From NCBI GenBank assembly GCA_002299885.1, contig DBOB01000004.1, positions 62,001 to 126,000 of the forward strand: a stretch of 64,000 bases of DNA, read 5' to 3'. This document shows, piece by piece, positions 8,123 to 17,254 of the stretch. The position numbers and the translations under genes were made by a program. The notes below the pieces were generated by a model. It was given only the letters and a program-made list of their open reading frames with translations. It did no database searches and had not been told where the DNA came from. Positions within the stretch are counted from its first letter, which is position 1. Each line of letters starts with the position of its first letter. Origin of the DNA: Sediminibacterium sp. UBA657. Lineage in GTDB: Bacteria; Bacteroidota; Bacteroidia; Chitinophagales; Chitinophagaceae.

Positions 8123-9966
8123 TAACCTCTTTGGTCATTTCCTTCGATATAGTTGGTATATGCTTTATTACAAACTTTGTTGCCTCCAGGTGTAGGATAA
8201 TTACCAGTAAAATACCAGTCACCCGAATTGGTAGGGCAACATGCATGCAATCCTTCAACAGTTTGATAAATCACTTCGACAGGTATTTGTATATTATCTG
8301 GTGTGATGAGTTGGGCAATTTTATCTGAAATTTCTTCTGTTGTAAAAGGCTCGTAAAGTTCACGTACAACATTTTGGGTATGTAGTTCGTTCTTTGCTTC
8401 AAGTGCTTTAATCTTTTGATAGACATCATTCATGATCTGCTCCATACCTCTTTCTTTCAACAAGGCAATAGCGGCTTTGAACGCAATAAAATCGCCCATC
8501 TTACTCATATCAATTCCATAGCAATCCGGATACCTAATTTGAGGTGCAGAAGAAACAACTATGATCTTTTTAGGAGAAAGTCTGGATAGCATTCTAACGA
8601 TACTTTCTTTTAAAGTCGTCCCTCTAACAATACTATCATCTATGACTACCAAGCTATCTTCATTTTTACGCACTGTACCATAAGTGATATCATACACATG
8701 CTGCACCATCTCATTTCGGTTCGCATCTTCAGTGATGAATGTTCTTAATTTGACATCTTTAATGGCAATCTTTTCTTGGCGAATTTTTCGATTCACCATT
8801 TCATTTAATTTCTCCGCGTCTACATCTTTACCCCAACTTAAAATACGTTCCACTTTTATTGCATTCAAGTATTCTTCCATCCCTTTTATCAATCCATAAA
8901 ATGCTACTTCGGCCGTATTTGGGATATAAGAGAAGATCGTATTCTTTAAGTCCTTTTCGATTCTATCTAAAACAATTTTACTTAAGTAATGTCCGAGGGC
9001 GATACGCTCTCTATAAATTTTCTCATCTCCACCTCTAGAAAAATAAATTCGCTCAAAAGAACAAGCCCTTCTTTCTTTTGGTTCAATAATTTGTTCTATG
9101 GTGTAACCACCCTTATCGTCAATAATTAAAGCATTACCTGGCATTAATTCATGTACTTCATTCTCGCCTACATTGAATGTAGTGCGAATTGCAGCTCTTT
9201 CACTAGCAGCTACAATCACTTCTCCGTCTATATAATAGTAAGCTGGACGAATACCATGTGCATCACGCATAATAAAACTATATCCATTGCCAACCAGTCC
9301 ACCAATGGTGAAGCCACCATCAAACATTGGGACAGCTTGCTTTAATACTTCGGAAATATTTGGACAATTAGGATTTTTACTTTCTTCTATCACTAAGAAG
9401 TGGTGAATCACTTCCATCATGGCTGCTAAGTCACTTTGTTTTTCAAAAGGACCTGGTTCATGTTGGATTTGTTTGAACAATTCATCTGTATTCACCAAAT
9501 TGAAATTACCTGCTAATGCAAGATTTTTTCCTGGTGCTAAGTTTTTCTTAATAAATGGATGGCAAAATTCAATATTGTTTTTGCCTTGTGTGCCATACCT
9601 TAAATGCCCTAGTAGCAACTCACCCATAAATGGCAAATGCCCTTTCATTAATCCTGGATGTTGGGTAATATCTGGCTGTAATTTTTCTAGTTCTTGTATT
9701 TCTTGGCCCACTTTATAAAAAATATCTGCAATGGGTTGCTGTGCACTACTTCTTAATCTATATAAAAAAGGATTGCCTGGTTCTATATCAAGTTTAACAG
9801 TTGCAATACCTGCGCCATCTTGACCACGATTGTGTTGCTTCTCCATCAAAAGGTACAACTTATTTAGACCGTAGGTTACTGACCCCCTATTTTGCAAATA
9901 GTAGGACAATGGTTTTCTTAACCTAATGAATGCTAAGCCACATTCGTGTTTGATTTCGTCGCTCAT
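8119..9966 (-). CDS. Amidophosphoribosyltransferase-like protein (PurF family, long form)
   Basis: 615 residues. Class II glutamine amidotransferase: Cys9 in ECGLAF is the likely N-terminal nucleophile after propeptide removal, with HNRGQDGAG and GHLRYGTQG. The C-terminal phosphoribosyltransferase signature VVIDDSIVRGTT is intact. It is over 100 residues longer than classical PurF (about 460-510); the additions lie between the domains and in a Cys-containing tail (HACCPTNSGDW...). This long form is known in Bacteroidota. Classical activity is PRPP plus glutamine to phosphoribosylamine; whether this copy is the purine enzyme or a paralog cannot be told here. Starts 10 bases after the surA-like stop. 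Confidence 0.85.
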   Translation of the reverse strand: MSDEIKHECGLAFIRLRKPLSYYLQNRGSVTYGLNKLYLLMEKQHNRGQDGAGIATVKLDIEPGNPFLYRLRSSAQQPIADIFYKVGQEIQELEKLQPDITQHPGLMKGHLPFMGELLLGHLRYGTQGKNNIEFCHPFIKKNLAPGKNLALAGNFNLVNTDELFKQIQHEPGPFEKQSDLAAMMEVIHHFLVIEESKNPNCPNISEVLKQAVPMFDGGFTIGGLVGNGYSFIMRDAHGIRPAYYYIDGEVIVAASERAAIRTTFNVGENEVHELMPGNALIIDDKGGYTIEQIIEPKERRACSFERIYFSRGGDEKIYRERIALGHYLSKIVLDRIEKDLKNTIFSYIPNTAEVAFYGLIKGMEEYLNAIKVERILSWGKDVDAEKLNEMVNRKIRQEKIAIKDVKLRTFITEDANRNEMVQHVYDITYGTVRKNEDSLVVIDDSIVRGTTLKESIVRMLSRLSPKKIIVVSSAPQIRYPDCYGIDMSKMGDFIAFKAAIALLKERGMEQIMNDVYQKIKALEAKNELHTQNVVRELYEPFTTEEISDKIAQLITPDNIQIPVEVIYQTVEGLHACCPTNSGDWYFTGNYPTPGGNKVCNKAYTNYIEGNDQRGY

Positions 9967-9976
9967 GATGAAATTT

Positions 9977-11371
9977 CTAGTATGTTTTTTCCTTTACTAT
10001 TGCATTTGCCACTTTTGTCCAATCTGTCAATTCTTTACAAGCTTGGAAATCGTTGTCTATAAATACATAGTAATTAGGTACTTTATCTTTAAACCATGAT
10101 TCTAGCACTTTTGCTTTCTTCTCTTCAAGTGCTCTTACTGAAACACGGTTGTAATCTTCTCTTAAATTCTCCTTATGTGGCTCTGTTCTTTCTTTGTAAT
10201 AAATAATTCGAACGGTTTTTCTACCTCTGTCGTCTACATATAATTGTGGTTCGGAAATGTCTCCTGGCTTCATGTTCTGAATCAAAACCACCATCTCTTT
10301 ATCCAATTGGTCAAAATTAATATAAGTAGACCCATCACGTCCTGTTACTGCGCCTCCGCTAAACTTACTAGATTCGTCGTCACTGAATTTATTTACTGCT
10401 TCACCAAAACTAGTTTTGTTTTCTAAAATTGCTTTTCTAACACTGTCTAATATATGTTTTGTCTCATTGATCTCGTCATTTGTAATTGGAGGGATTCTTA
10501 ATATATGCTTTACCACAGCATCATCACCAGATCTAGAAATCAATTGGATGATATGGTATCCAAATTTTGATTTCACTGGAGCAGAAATTTGACCTTCTTT
10601 TAATCTGAAAGATGCCGCCATAAACGCAGGATCAAATTCTCTTACGTTTCTATTTAAACTAAACTGACCTAAGTTTTCTTTTGAACTAGGATCTTCTGAA
10701 TACAATTTTACCAATTGTTCAAACTTATTCACGCCACCTTCTACTTGCTTTCTGTATTCCAACATTTGTTGAATCACATATTCTTCGATATCACGGTTCG
10801 CTTTTGGATGCATGATGATTTCTGAAATCTGCACTTCACTTTCATATAAAGGCAAACTATCTACAGGAATTTTTGCATAAAAAGCTTTTACCTCATTAGG
10901 GGTGATCTTAACTTTTTCAATAATTTTATTCTGCATTTCCTCCGCCAAACGTTGTTCTCTAATTAGAAGTCTAAAGTCATCTTTCAATTGAAAGATAGAC
11001 CTTCCAGCAACTTCTTCTAATACTTCCTTAGAACCAAATTGTTGAATGAAATTTCTAATACGACCATCAATAGCCACTTCAACTTCTTCATCTGTAATTA
11101 AAATAGAATCTTTTTCGGCTTGTAATACTAAAGCCTTACGAATTAGCTGCCCTTCGATCACCTGACAAGAAGATGGTAATTCAATATTTTCTTGACCCTG
11201 TGCTTGTCTCTTATAATCCGCAAGCGCATTGTCTACATCGGATCGTAGAATATATTTATCGCCCACTGTAGCAATAATTTTATCTGCTAAAACTTTTTTG
11301 ATTTGAGCTGTTGCTGCACTAGCAATAACAATTAAGCCTAAGGCAAATACAATGCGAACTATTTTCATCAA
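9977..11371 (-). CDS. surA: SurA-like periplasmic peptidyl-prolyl isomerase
   Basis: 464 residues with a cleavable signal peptide (ends near ATAQ, about residue 23). An N-terminal SurA-type helical region (about 30-165) is followed by two parvulin (PpiC) domains: the first near 175-285 (VQISEIIMHP ... FGYHIIQLI), the second near 285-390 (VKHILRIPP). Chaperone and isomerase for outer-membrane beta-barrel proteins, fitting a genome with many TonB receptors. Lies between infB and the PurF-like gene on the same strand. The symbol is by architecture; some annotators would write simply peptidylprolyl isomerase. Confidence 0.9.
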   Translation of the reverse strand: MMKIVRIVFALGLIVIASAATAQIKKVLADKIIATVGDKYILRSDVDNALADYKRQAQGQENIELPSSCQVIEGQLIRKALVLQAEKDSILITDEEVEVAIDGRIRNFIQQFGSKEVLEEVAGRSIFQLKDDFRLLIREQRLAEEMQNKIIEKVKITPNEVKAFYAKIPVDSLPLYESEVQISEIIMHPKANRDIEEYVIQQMLEYRKQVEGGVNKFEQLVKLYSEDPSSKENLGQFSLNRNVREFDPAFMAASFRLKEGQISAPVKSKFGYHIIQLISRSGDDAVVKHILRIPPITNDEINETKHILDSVRKAILENKTSFGEAVNKFSDDESSKFSGGAVTGRDGSTYINFDQLDKEMVVLIQNMKPGDISEPQLYVDDRGRKTVRIIYYKERTEPHKENLREDYNRVSVRALEEKKAKVLESWFKDKVPNYYVFIDNDFQACKELTDWTKVANAIVKEKTY

Positions 11372-11395
11372 ATATAAATTAAGGGGCTAAGTTCC

Positions 11396-11422
11396 GATAG
11401 CCGGAGCATTGCTCCAACTATC
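11396..11422. terminator. Intergenic hairpin between infB and surA-like gene
   Basis: GATAG / CTATC arms close a GGAGC / GCTCC core with two G-U pairs and a 3-base loop. Read on the minus strand no T-run follows it; read on the plus strand a T-rich stretch begins about eight bases later. It may be a weak terminator, a processing site or simply a stabilising stem. Confidence 0.35.
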
Positions 11423-11436
11423 AAATCTTAATTTTT

Positions 11437-14295
11437 TTATAAAGTACGTTTAACTTCTTCTTCCTCAAATGCTTCAACGATATCACCTGGTTTAAGGTCG
11501 ATAAAGTTTTTGATGGTCAAACCACATTCCATATTAGAAACCACTTCTTTCACGTCATCTTTGAAACGCTTTAAGCTTCCTAATTCTGCTGCTTGTCCTT
11601 CGCCTCTTGGGAACTCAACGATACCGTCACGAATAATACGAATCTTACTGTTTCTGCTCAACTTGCCATCCAATACATAACATCCGGCAACAGTTGCTTT
11701 ATCAAACTTGTAGACTTCTCTAACCTCCACATTCGCAACAATTTTCTCTTGGATTTTTGGCTCCAACATACCTTCCATCGCGCTCTTGATTTCATCAATT
11801 GCGTTGTAGATGATTGAGTACATTTTAATTTCAACTCCTTCTGTTTCTGCTAAGCGACTTGCTTGCATACTAGGACGAACGTTGAAACCAATGATGATAG
11901 CATCAGATGCAGCAGAAAGCAATACATCAGATTCAGAAATCTGACCCACCCCTTTCAATACCACTCTAATCGCAATTTCCTCGGTAGATAATTTTTGTAA
12001 TGAATCACTCAAGGCTTCTACAGAACCATCCACGTCACCTTTGATGATGATATTTAATTCTTTAAAGTTACCTAAAGCCAAACGACGACCAATCTCGTCT
12101 AATGTAATATGTTTTCTAGTTCTCAAGCCTTGCTCTCTTAATAATTGAGAACGCTTGGTTGCAAGTTCTTTAGCTTCCGATTCGTCGTCATATACTTTGA
12201 ATTTCTCACCAGCTTGTGGTGCACCATTCAAACCTAGAATCACAACAGGTGTAGATGGAGGCGCCACTTCGATACGTTGGTTACGTTCGTTGAACATGGC
12301 TTTAACACGACCATAAAACTGTCCTGATAAAATCAAATCTCCCTGACGTAATGTTCCGTTTTGTACAAGTATTGTAGCAACGAAGCCACGACCTTTATCC
12401 AAAGAGGCCTCGATAATTGTACCGGTTCCTTCTCTGTTTGGATTGGCTTTTAAATCTAATAATTCAGATTCTAATAATACTTTCTCTAATAAAGTATCTA
12501 CGTTCAAACCTTGTTTAGCAGATAATTCTTGGTTTTGGAATTTACCACCCCAAGCTTCTACTAAAATATTCATTTGAGACAATTGCTCATATATTTTTTG
12601 CGGCTGTGCACCGTCTTTATCTATCTTATTCACTGCAAAAATCATAGGCACATTCGCTGCTTGAGAGTGACTAATGGCCTCTTTTGTTTGCGGCATCACT
12701 GCATCGTCTGCAGCAACCACGATAATTGCAATATCTGTTACTTTAGCACCACGCGCACGCATCGCTGTAAAGGCTTCGTGACCTGGTGTATCCAAGAAAG
12801 TGATGGCTTTACCATTTGGCAAAGTCACTTCGTATGCACCAATATGTTGCGTGATACCACCGGCCTCACCTGCAACCACATTCGCGTTACGTATATAATC
12901 CAATAAAGATGTTTTACCGTGATCTACGTGACCCATGATGGTTACGATAGGAGGACGCTCAACTAAATTTGCTTGATCTTCTGCTTCCTCTTCCTCATCC
13001 ATTTCTACGACATCTTCCAATCCAACAAATTCAACTTCGAATCCAAATTCACTTGCAACCAATTCAATTACCTCCGCATCTAAACGTTGGTTGATTGAAA
13101 CCATGATACCCAAGTTCATACACTTGCTAATGATATCTGCAAAGCTTACATCCATCAAGCTCGATAACTCACTCACGGTAACAAATTCAGTTACCTGTAA
13201 TTTATTATCTTCTCTTTGTTCATTATTTTCATTTTCAGCAGCTTCTTCTCTTCTTTGACGACGATACTTAGATTTTGTGCCCTTACCACGACCACCTTGG
13301 CCAGATAGTTTAGCTTGCGTTTCCTTGATCTTATCCTGAATTGCTTTCTGATCGATTTCTTTTTGTTCAGCAGTTTGCGGCATATTTCTTCCGCGTGCAC
13401 CACCTTGTCCTGGACGAGTGCCATTATTAGGACGATTGCCTTGATAACCACCACCTTGTCCGCCTTGTGGACGATTGCCTTGGTAACCGCCTCCTTGTGG
13501 ACGATTGCCTTGATAGCCGCCGCTACTTTGAGTTTGGCCACCTTGTCCTGTTTGACCTGGTTGATTTGGTCTACCTTGAACAGGGATACGCTTACGTACA
13601 CGTTTTTCTTCCTGGGTTAAAGGTTTTGGTCTAGTATCACTATTAATTGGCAAGTCAATCTTACCTAAAATTGTTGGACCTGTTAACTTATCTGCTTGGA
13701 TGTTTGTAATTGCACCATGCACATTTTCAGGCGCGATAGAATGGTCTACCGGCGGCGCTTTTGGAGCTGGTGCTGGATCTGCTTTTTTAGCAGCCGCTTT
13801 TGCAGCCGGTGCTTTTGGAGCAGTTGCTTTAGGTGCAGGCTCTTCTGTTTTTTTAGCGGTCTTTTTTGGTCTAGTAGAAGAGTCAATGGCAGAAAGATCT
13901 ATCTTATTCACCACCTTCGGTGCTTCCACCTCTGGTGTTTCTACTTTAATTGTAGCAGGCGCTACTTCAGCAACTGGTGCTGGTTTTGGAGTTTCCACAA
14001 CTGGCGTTTCAGCAACAACTGCTTTTTTAGCTGGAGCAATTTCTTCCTCCGCTTTTTTGCCTTTGTCTGCTATTGCATTTTTTGGCAATTCCACATGGTC
14101 TGCCTTGTTCTTGGCAACCTTGTCGCTTTGGAATTCTGCCTGCAAAGCATAGTACTGACTTTCAGTTAATTTGGCTGTTGGCTTAAGGTCATCCTTAGGA
14201 AAACCTTTTGTACTAAGGAATTCAATCAAGGTATCTTGACCGATGTTGAATTCTTTAGCAGCTGCTAACAGTCTTGGTAGTTTCAATTCTGACAT
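11437..14295 (-). CDS. infB: Translation initiation factor IF-2
   Basis: 952 residues. IF2 N-terminal domain at 1-55; a long low-complexity linker rich in Ala, Lys, Pro and Gly (about 60-350) with GYQGNRP repeats; a second IF2_N-like segment (about 368-425); the G domain with [16 protein letters not shown] and NKID; then beta-barrel domains and the C-terminal fMet-tRNA binding region ending in [11 protein letters not shown]. Brings initiator tRNA to the ribosome. Third gene of the classical rimP-nusA-infB cluster, about 70 bp after nusA. The linker is longer than in E. coli, normal for Bacteroidota. Confidence 0.98.
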   Translation of the reverse strand: MSELKLPRLLAAAKEFNIGQDTLIEFLSTKGFPKDDLKPTAKLTESQYYALQAEFQSDKVAKNKADHVELPKNAIADKGKKAEEEIAPAKKAVVAETPVVETPKPAPVAEVAPATIKVETPEVEAPKVVNKIDLSAIDSSTRPKKTAKKTEEPAPKATAPKAPAAKAAAKKADPAPAPKAPPVDHSIAPENVHGAITNIQADKLTGPTILGKIDLPINSDTRPKPLTQEEKRVRKRIPVQGRPNQPGQTGQGGQTQSSGGYQGNRPQGGGYQGNRPQGGQGGGYQGNRPNNGTRPGQGGARGRNMPQTAEQKEIDQKAIQDKIKETQAKLSGQGGRGKGTKSKYRRQRREEAAENENNEQREDNKLQVTEFVTVSELSSLMDVSFADIISKCMNLGIMVSINQRLDAEVIELVASEFGFEVEFVGLEDVVEMDEEEEAEDQANLVERPPIVTIMGHVDHGKTSLLDYIRNANVVAGEAGGITQHIGAYEVTLPNGKAITFLDTPGHEAFTAMRARGAKVTDIAIIVVAADDAVMPQTKEAISHSQAANVPMIFAVNKIDKDGAQPQKIYEQLSQMNILVEAWGGKFQNQELSAKQGLNVDTLLEKVLLESELLDLKANPNREGTGTIIEASLDKGRGFVATILVQNGTLRQGDLILSGQFYGRVKAMFNERNQRIEVAPPSTPVVILGLNGAPQAGEKFKVYDDESEAKELATKRSQLLREQGLRTRKHITLDEIGRRLALGNFKELNIIIKGDVDGSVEALSDSLQKLSTEEIAIRVVLKGVGQISESDVLLSAASDAIIIGFNVRPSMQASRLAETEGVEIKMYSIIYNAIDEIKSAMEGMLEPKIQEKIVANVEVREVYKFDKATVAGCYVLDGKLSRNSKIRIIRDGIVEFPRGEGQAAELGSLKRFKDDVKEVVSNMECGLTIKNFIDLKPGDIVEAFEEEEVKRTL
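13428..13530 (-). repeat. Imperfect tandem repeat encoding GYQGNRP in IF-2 linker
   Basis: Three in-frame copies of GYQGNRP (IF-2 residues about 256-289), 30 to 39 nt apart, give a short coding minisatellite. It lies in the disordered inter-domain linker, so length change should be tolerated and may vary between strains. Confidence 0.8.
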
Positions 14296-14365
14296 TTGAA
14301 TGTTTTTTGTCCCTTTTTTTTGAACAGTGACGCGTTCCTTTTACAAATATACTTCTATTTAAAGG

Positions 14366-15616
14366 TTATTCACCTTTAGCAAACTCTTCTGTCAAGACAC
14401 GGCGAACTTCCGCAATGGTCTCCACTTCTAAGTCTGTTCTTTTTTCTAATTCTTCTGCGCTTAGCTTTAATACACTTCTTCCTGTATCACAACCAACACG
14501 CTTAAACTCATCGATAATCCATGCTTCAATTTCATCACTAAATTCATCTAAATCGATATCGAATTCGTCTACAATTTCTTCGTCCTCACGGTACACATCT
14601 AATTCATAGCCTGTTAATTCAGACGCTAATTTAATGTTCACCCCACGACGACCAATTGCTAAAGAAACTTGATCTGATTGTAAATAAACTTCGGCACGCT
14701 TACGTTCAGCATCAATGTTCATATAGCTGATTTTTGAAGGTGTCAATGAACGTTGAATTAATAATTGTGTATTCGTTGTAAAATTAATTACATCGATATT
14801 TTCATTTTTTAATTCTCTTACAATACCATGAATACGTGATCCTTTCATACCCACACAAGCACCTACTGGATCGATACGATCATCGAATGATTCAACAGCC
14901 ACTTTTGCACGCTCACCTGGCTCACGCACAATTTTCTTAATAGTAATTAAACCATCAAAAATTTCTGGCACTTCTATTTCTAATAATTTTGCTAAGAATA
15001 ATGGGCTTGTTCTTGATAAAATAATCACTGGTGAATTATTTTTCATGTCCACTCTAGCAATCACCGCTCTGATTGTTTCACCTTTCTTAAAAAAGTCTTG
15101 AGGGATTTGTTCTGTTTTTGGAAGAATCAATTCGTTGCCTTCTTCGTCTAACAATAAAACTTCCTTCTTCCAAACCTGATAGATTTCAGCATTGATAATT
15201 TCACCAATTCTATCAGAATATTTTTTAACTAAAACGTTTTTCTTTAAGTCATTGATACGAGAAGCTAAGGTCTGCTTTGCAGCAAGGATAGCCCTTCTAC
15301 CAAAATCGTAGATATTCACTTCCTCTAATAATTCTTCACCAATTTCAAAATCTGGCTCGATTTTGATGGCATCAGAATAAGAAACTTCAGCTAAAGGATT
15401 GTCTACATCATCATCCGGTCTAATTTCACGACGACGGATAATTTCCAAGTCACCTTTTTCTGCGTTTACGATTACATCGAAGTTTTCATCGCTACCATAT
15501 TTTTTTCTCAATAAGGTTTTGAATACATCTTCTACTACTTTCATCATCGTAGGACGATCTATATTTTCAGCGTCTTTAAACTCCGCGAAAGCTTCAATCA
15601 AATTAATACTTGCCAT
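14366..15616 (-). CDS. nusA: Transcription termination/antitermination factor NusA
   Basis: 416 residues: N-terminal RNA-polymerase binding domain (1-about 130), S1 domain (about 135-200), two KH domains (about 230-345) including VGACVGMKGSRI and SLAIGRRGVNIKLA, and a short acidic C-terminal tail. It lacks the two C-terminal acidic repeats of E. coli NusA, as in most Bacteroidota. Controls pausing, termination and antitermination. The cluster's leader contains a terminator-like hairpin, so NusA could affect its own expression. Confidence 0.97.
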   Translation of the reverse strand: MASINLIEAFAEFKDAENIDRPTMMKVVEDVFKTLLRKKYGSDENFDVIVNAEKGDLEIIRRREIRPDDDVDNPLAEVSYSDAIKIEPDFEIGEELLEEVNIYDFGRRAILAAKQTLASRINDLKKNVLVKKYSDRIGEIINAEIYQVWKKEVLLLDEEGNELILPKTEQIPQDFFKKGETIRAVIARVDMKNNSPVIILSRTSPLFLAKLLEIEVPEIFDGLITIKKIVREPGERAKVAVESFDDRIDPVGACVGMKGSRIHGIVRELKNENIDVINFTTNTQLLIQRSLTPSKISYMNIDAERKRAEVYLQSDQVSLAIGRRGVNIKLASELTGYELDVYREDEEIVDEFDIDLDEFSDEIEAWIIDEFKRVGCDTGRSVLKLSAEELEKRTDLEVETIAEVRRVLTEEFAKGE

Positions 15617-15655
15617 AACATCATTTTTTTATCAAGCGGTCTAGCTTGAGTTTTG

Positions 15656-16126
15656 TTAAAATTGAATTTGAACTATAGTTGATTTTATATTTTCAAATGG
15701 AATAAGCATGGTTTCTTGGGTCGCTTTTTTACCCTTGCCAGCAGTCCATTCGATTAAAATATCTTTATCAGTGACTTCTTTCATTACGCCCGTAAAAACA
15801 GATTCATCGTTCAATAGCACTTCTACGGTGCGTCCAATATTTTTTACATATTGCCTGTTTAAAATCAAAGGCTCTTCTACTCCAGGTGAAGAAACTTCCA
15901 ATGCAAAATCACCTTCTGGGAACCATGCAGCTTCTTCGATGGCCTTATACAACCTTCTATTAAATGAAGTACATTGTTTGATAGGCAAACCTTGGTCGCC
16001 ATCTATATATACTTTTATTATGTGCCCAGGCTTTACTTTGATGTGCACCAAAAAATAGCTTGGATCCTCTTGTAAAAAAGGCTCTAATAAGGTATAAACC
16101 CTGTCTTTTAATTCGTTTACTTCCAT
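15656..16126 (-). CDS. rimP: Ribosome maturation factor RimP
   Basis: 156 residues from the ATG at 16126 (MEVNELKDRV). A longer frame is open to 16216, but those 30 codons are not RimP-like and would span the putative promoter and leader hairpin, so I reject them. N-terminal alpha-beta domain with DGDQGLPIKQC, the LEVSSPGVEEPL motif diagnostic of RimP, and a C-terminal SH3-like domain. Assists 30S assembly. First gene of rimP-nusA-infB; 39 bp separate it from nusA. Confidence 0.95.
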   Translation of the reverse strand: MEVNELKDRVYTLLEPFLQEDPSYFLVHIKVKPGHIIKVYIDGDQGLPIKQCTSFNRRLYKAIEEAAWFPEGDFALEVSSPGVEEPLILNRQYVKNIGRTVEVLLNDESVFTGVMKEVTDKDILIEWTAGKGKKATQETMLIPFENIKSTIVQIQF

Positions 16127-16139
16127 ACTTAAAAAAGAA

Positions 16140-16163
16140 GAAGGGAACGATTTCGTTCCCTTC
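16140..16163 (-). terminator. Attenuator-like hairpin in the rimP leader
   Basis: Perfect 10-bp stem (GAAGGGAACG with CGTTCCCTTC) and 4-base loop. On the minus strand it is followed at once by TTCTTTTTT and then, four bases later, by the rimP ATG. It has the form of an intrinsic terminator placed between the promoter at 16185-16192 and the first gene of the operon. Confidence 0.7.
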
Positions 16164-16184
16164 ATTTCTCTGCATATTCTAGAC

Positions 16185-16192
16185 CAAAGGTA
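16185..16192 (-). promoter_or_regulatory. -7 promoter element (TACCTTTG) for rimP-nusA-infB
   Basis: Exact TAnnTTTG on the minus strand. Transcription would begin near 16179, giving a leader of about 55 nt that consists almost wholly of the hairpin and T-run. It lies back to back with the promoter of the 16247 gene. Confidence 0.6.
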
Positions 16193-16234
16193 ATAAAAGA
16201 GGATGAAATCACCCAATTTTATTCAATCTGACCG

Positions 16235-16242
16235 TATTTTTG
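16235..16242 (+). promoter_or_regulatory. -7 promoter element (TATTTTTG), leaderless arrangement
   Basis: Exact TAnnTTTG with four bases between the final G and the ATG at 16247, the same geometry as at 1455-1467. Confidence 0.55.
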
Positions 16243-16246
16243 TGGT

Positions 16247-16507
16247 ATGACCAAGCTATTGATTTACGGATTCCTTATCTATCTTTTGTATAAATTGATC
16301 TTTAATGTGGTACTTCCTGTACGCAAAGGGGTTAAGACTGTTCGCCAAAATATGGAAGAAATGCAACGTAAAATGGCCGAAGCACAAGGTCAAAACACCA
16401 ATTATGGTGGATTTACAAGCAAAAATGCGCCTAATGAGGCCCCAAAAGTGCCTAAGGATTCGGCAAAAAAAGACGCCGATTACATTGATTTTGAAGAAGT
16501 TAAGTAA
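16247..16507 (+). CDS. Small membrane protein, DUF4834-like
   Basis: 86 residues. One hydrophobic segment at the N-terminus (about 4-24), then a basic and polar stretch predicted helical, a Gly/Asn-rich linker and a C-terminal DADYIDFEEV. This resembles the short DUF4834 proteins often found in Bacteroidota; function unknown. Divergent from rimP, with its own promoter element. A protein of this size and composition is probably a single-pass inner-membrane protein with a cytoplasmic tail. Confidence 0.75.
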   Translation: MTKLLIYGFLIYLLYKLIFNVVLPVRKGVKTVRQNMEEMQRKMAEAQGQNTNYGGFTSKNAPNEAPKVPKDSAKKDADYIDFEEVK

Positions 16508-16551
16508 AATTTTAAGCCTTTTTAGACCCTTATTTAAACTAAAGGAGACTA

Positions 16552-17175
16552 TTACCCTAAAATTTTAGGCAATTCCGTTTCAATGAACATGCCTGGTTGT
16601 AAATACAATACTTGCAATCCCACCGAGGCAGCGCCCTTAACGTTGGGTTCATTGTCGTCAATGAATATAGTTTCATCAGCCTTAAGCCCTTCCTGATCTA
16701 AAATATATTGAAAAGAGGCAGGGTCTGGCTTGCGCATCCCCATATGATGAGAATAATATGGCTTTTTAAAAAGCTGCTCGAAATTCCCACCTATCTCCCT
16801 TTCAAATTGAGGAAGCACATAATCACAATGGATCTGATTGGTATTGGAGTATAAAAACATGGGGTATTTTTCTTGATTAGCTTTAATCCAATCCATGCTC
16901 TCTTTTCTGAATCCAATAAGCAAGGAGTTCCATGCGGAAATTATTTGATGATGACTCAGTGATAAATTAAACAATTGATTAAAGCCCTGGCAAAATTCGG
17001 TCTCGCTGATTAAGCCTTTTTCAATATTATAAAATAATTGATCACATTGATTGAGTGTAAAATAGTTTTGAAAATTAGGGATACCTAATTGGTCAAATTC
17101 ATTGTACATTTTTGTAAAATCAATGTCATACAACACATTACCAAGGTCAAAGATGATATTTTTAATAGGAGTCAT
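16552..17175 (-). CDS. HAD-superfamily hydrolase
   Basis: 207 residues. HAD motif I is FDLGNVLYDID (first Asp near 10), motif II YSNTN, motif III Lys in FKKPYYSHHMGMRKP, motif IV IDDNEPNV, so all four catalytic motifs are present. An alpha-helical C1 cap lies between motifs I and II. Closest in style to the YihX/epoxide-hydrolase-N-terminal-like phosphatases acting on small phosphorylated metabolites; substrate unknown. Single gene, convergent with the DUF4834-like gene. Confidence 0.88.
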   Translation of the reverse strand: MTPIKNIIFDLGNVLYDIDFTKMYNEFDQLGIPNFQNYFTLNQCDQLFYNIEKGLISETEFCQGFNQLFNLSLSHHQIISAWNSLLIGFRKESMDWIKANQEKYPMFLYSNTNQIHCDYVLPQFEREIGGNFEQLFKKPYYSHHMGMRKPDPASFQYILDQEGLKADETIFIDDNEPNVKGAASVGLQVLYLQPGMFIETELPKILG

Positions 17176-17254
17176 AAATTATATACAATTATAAGTATTA
17201 GAATAAATCGAGTGTTGTTATATTTACAAATAATATTTTAAAAGAAAAAAATAT

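Noticed and set aside
13315..14169. Long plus-strand frames opposite infB
   Set aside because: Shadows of the low-complexity Ala/Gly/Pro-rich linker of IF-2; composition is biased and no start or family is visible.
15960..16175. A 71-codon frame starting with ATG at 16175 near the predicted rimP transcript start, with a Phe run encoded by the T-run; might be a leader peptide
   Set aside because: It is out of frame with rimP and overlaps it for most of its length; the Phe run is just the terminator T-run. No evidence that it is translated.
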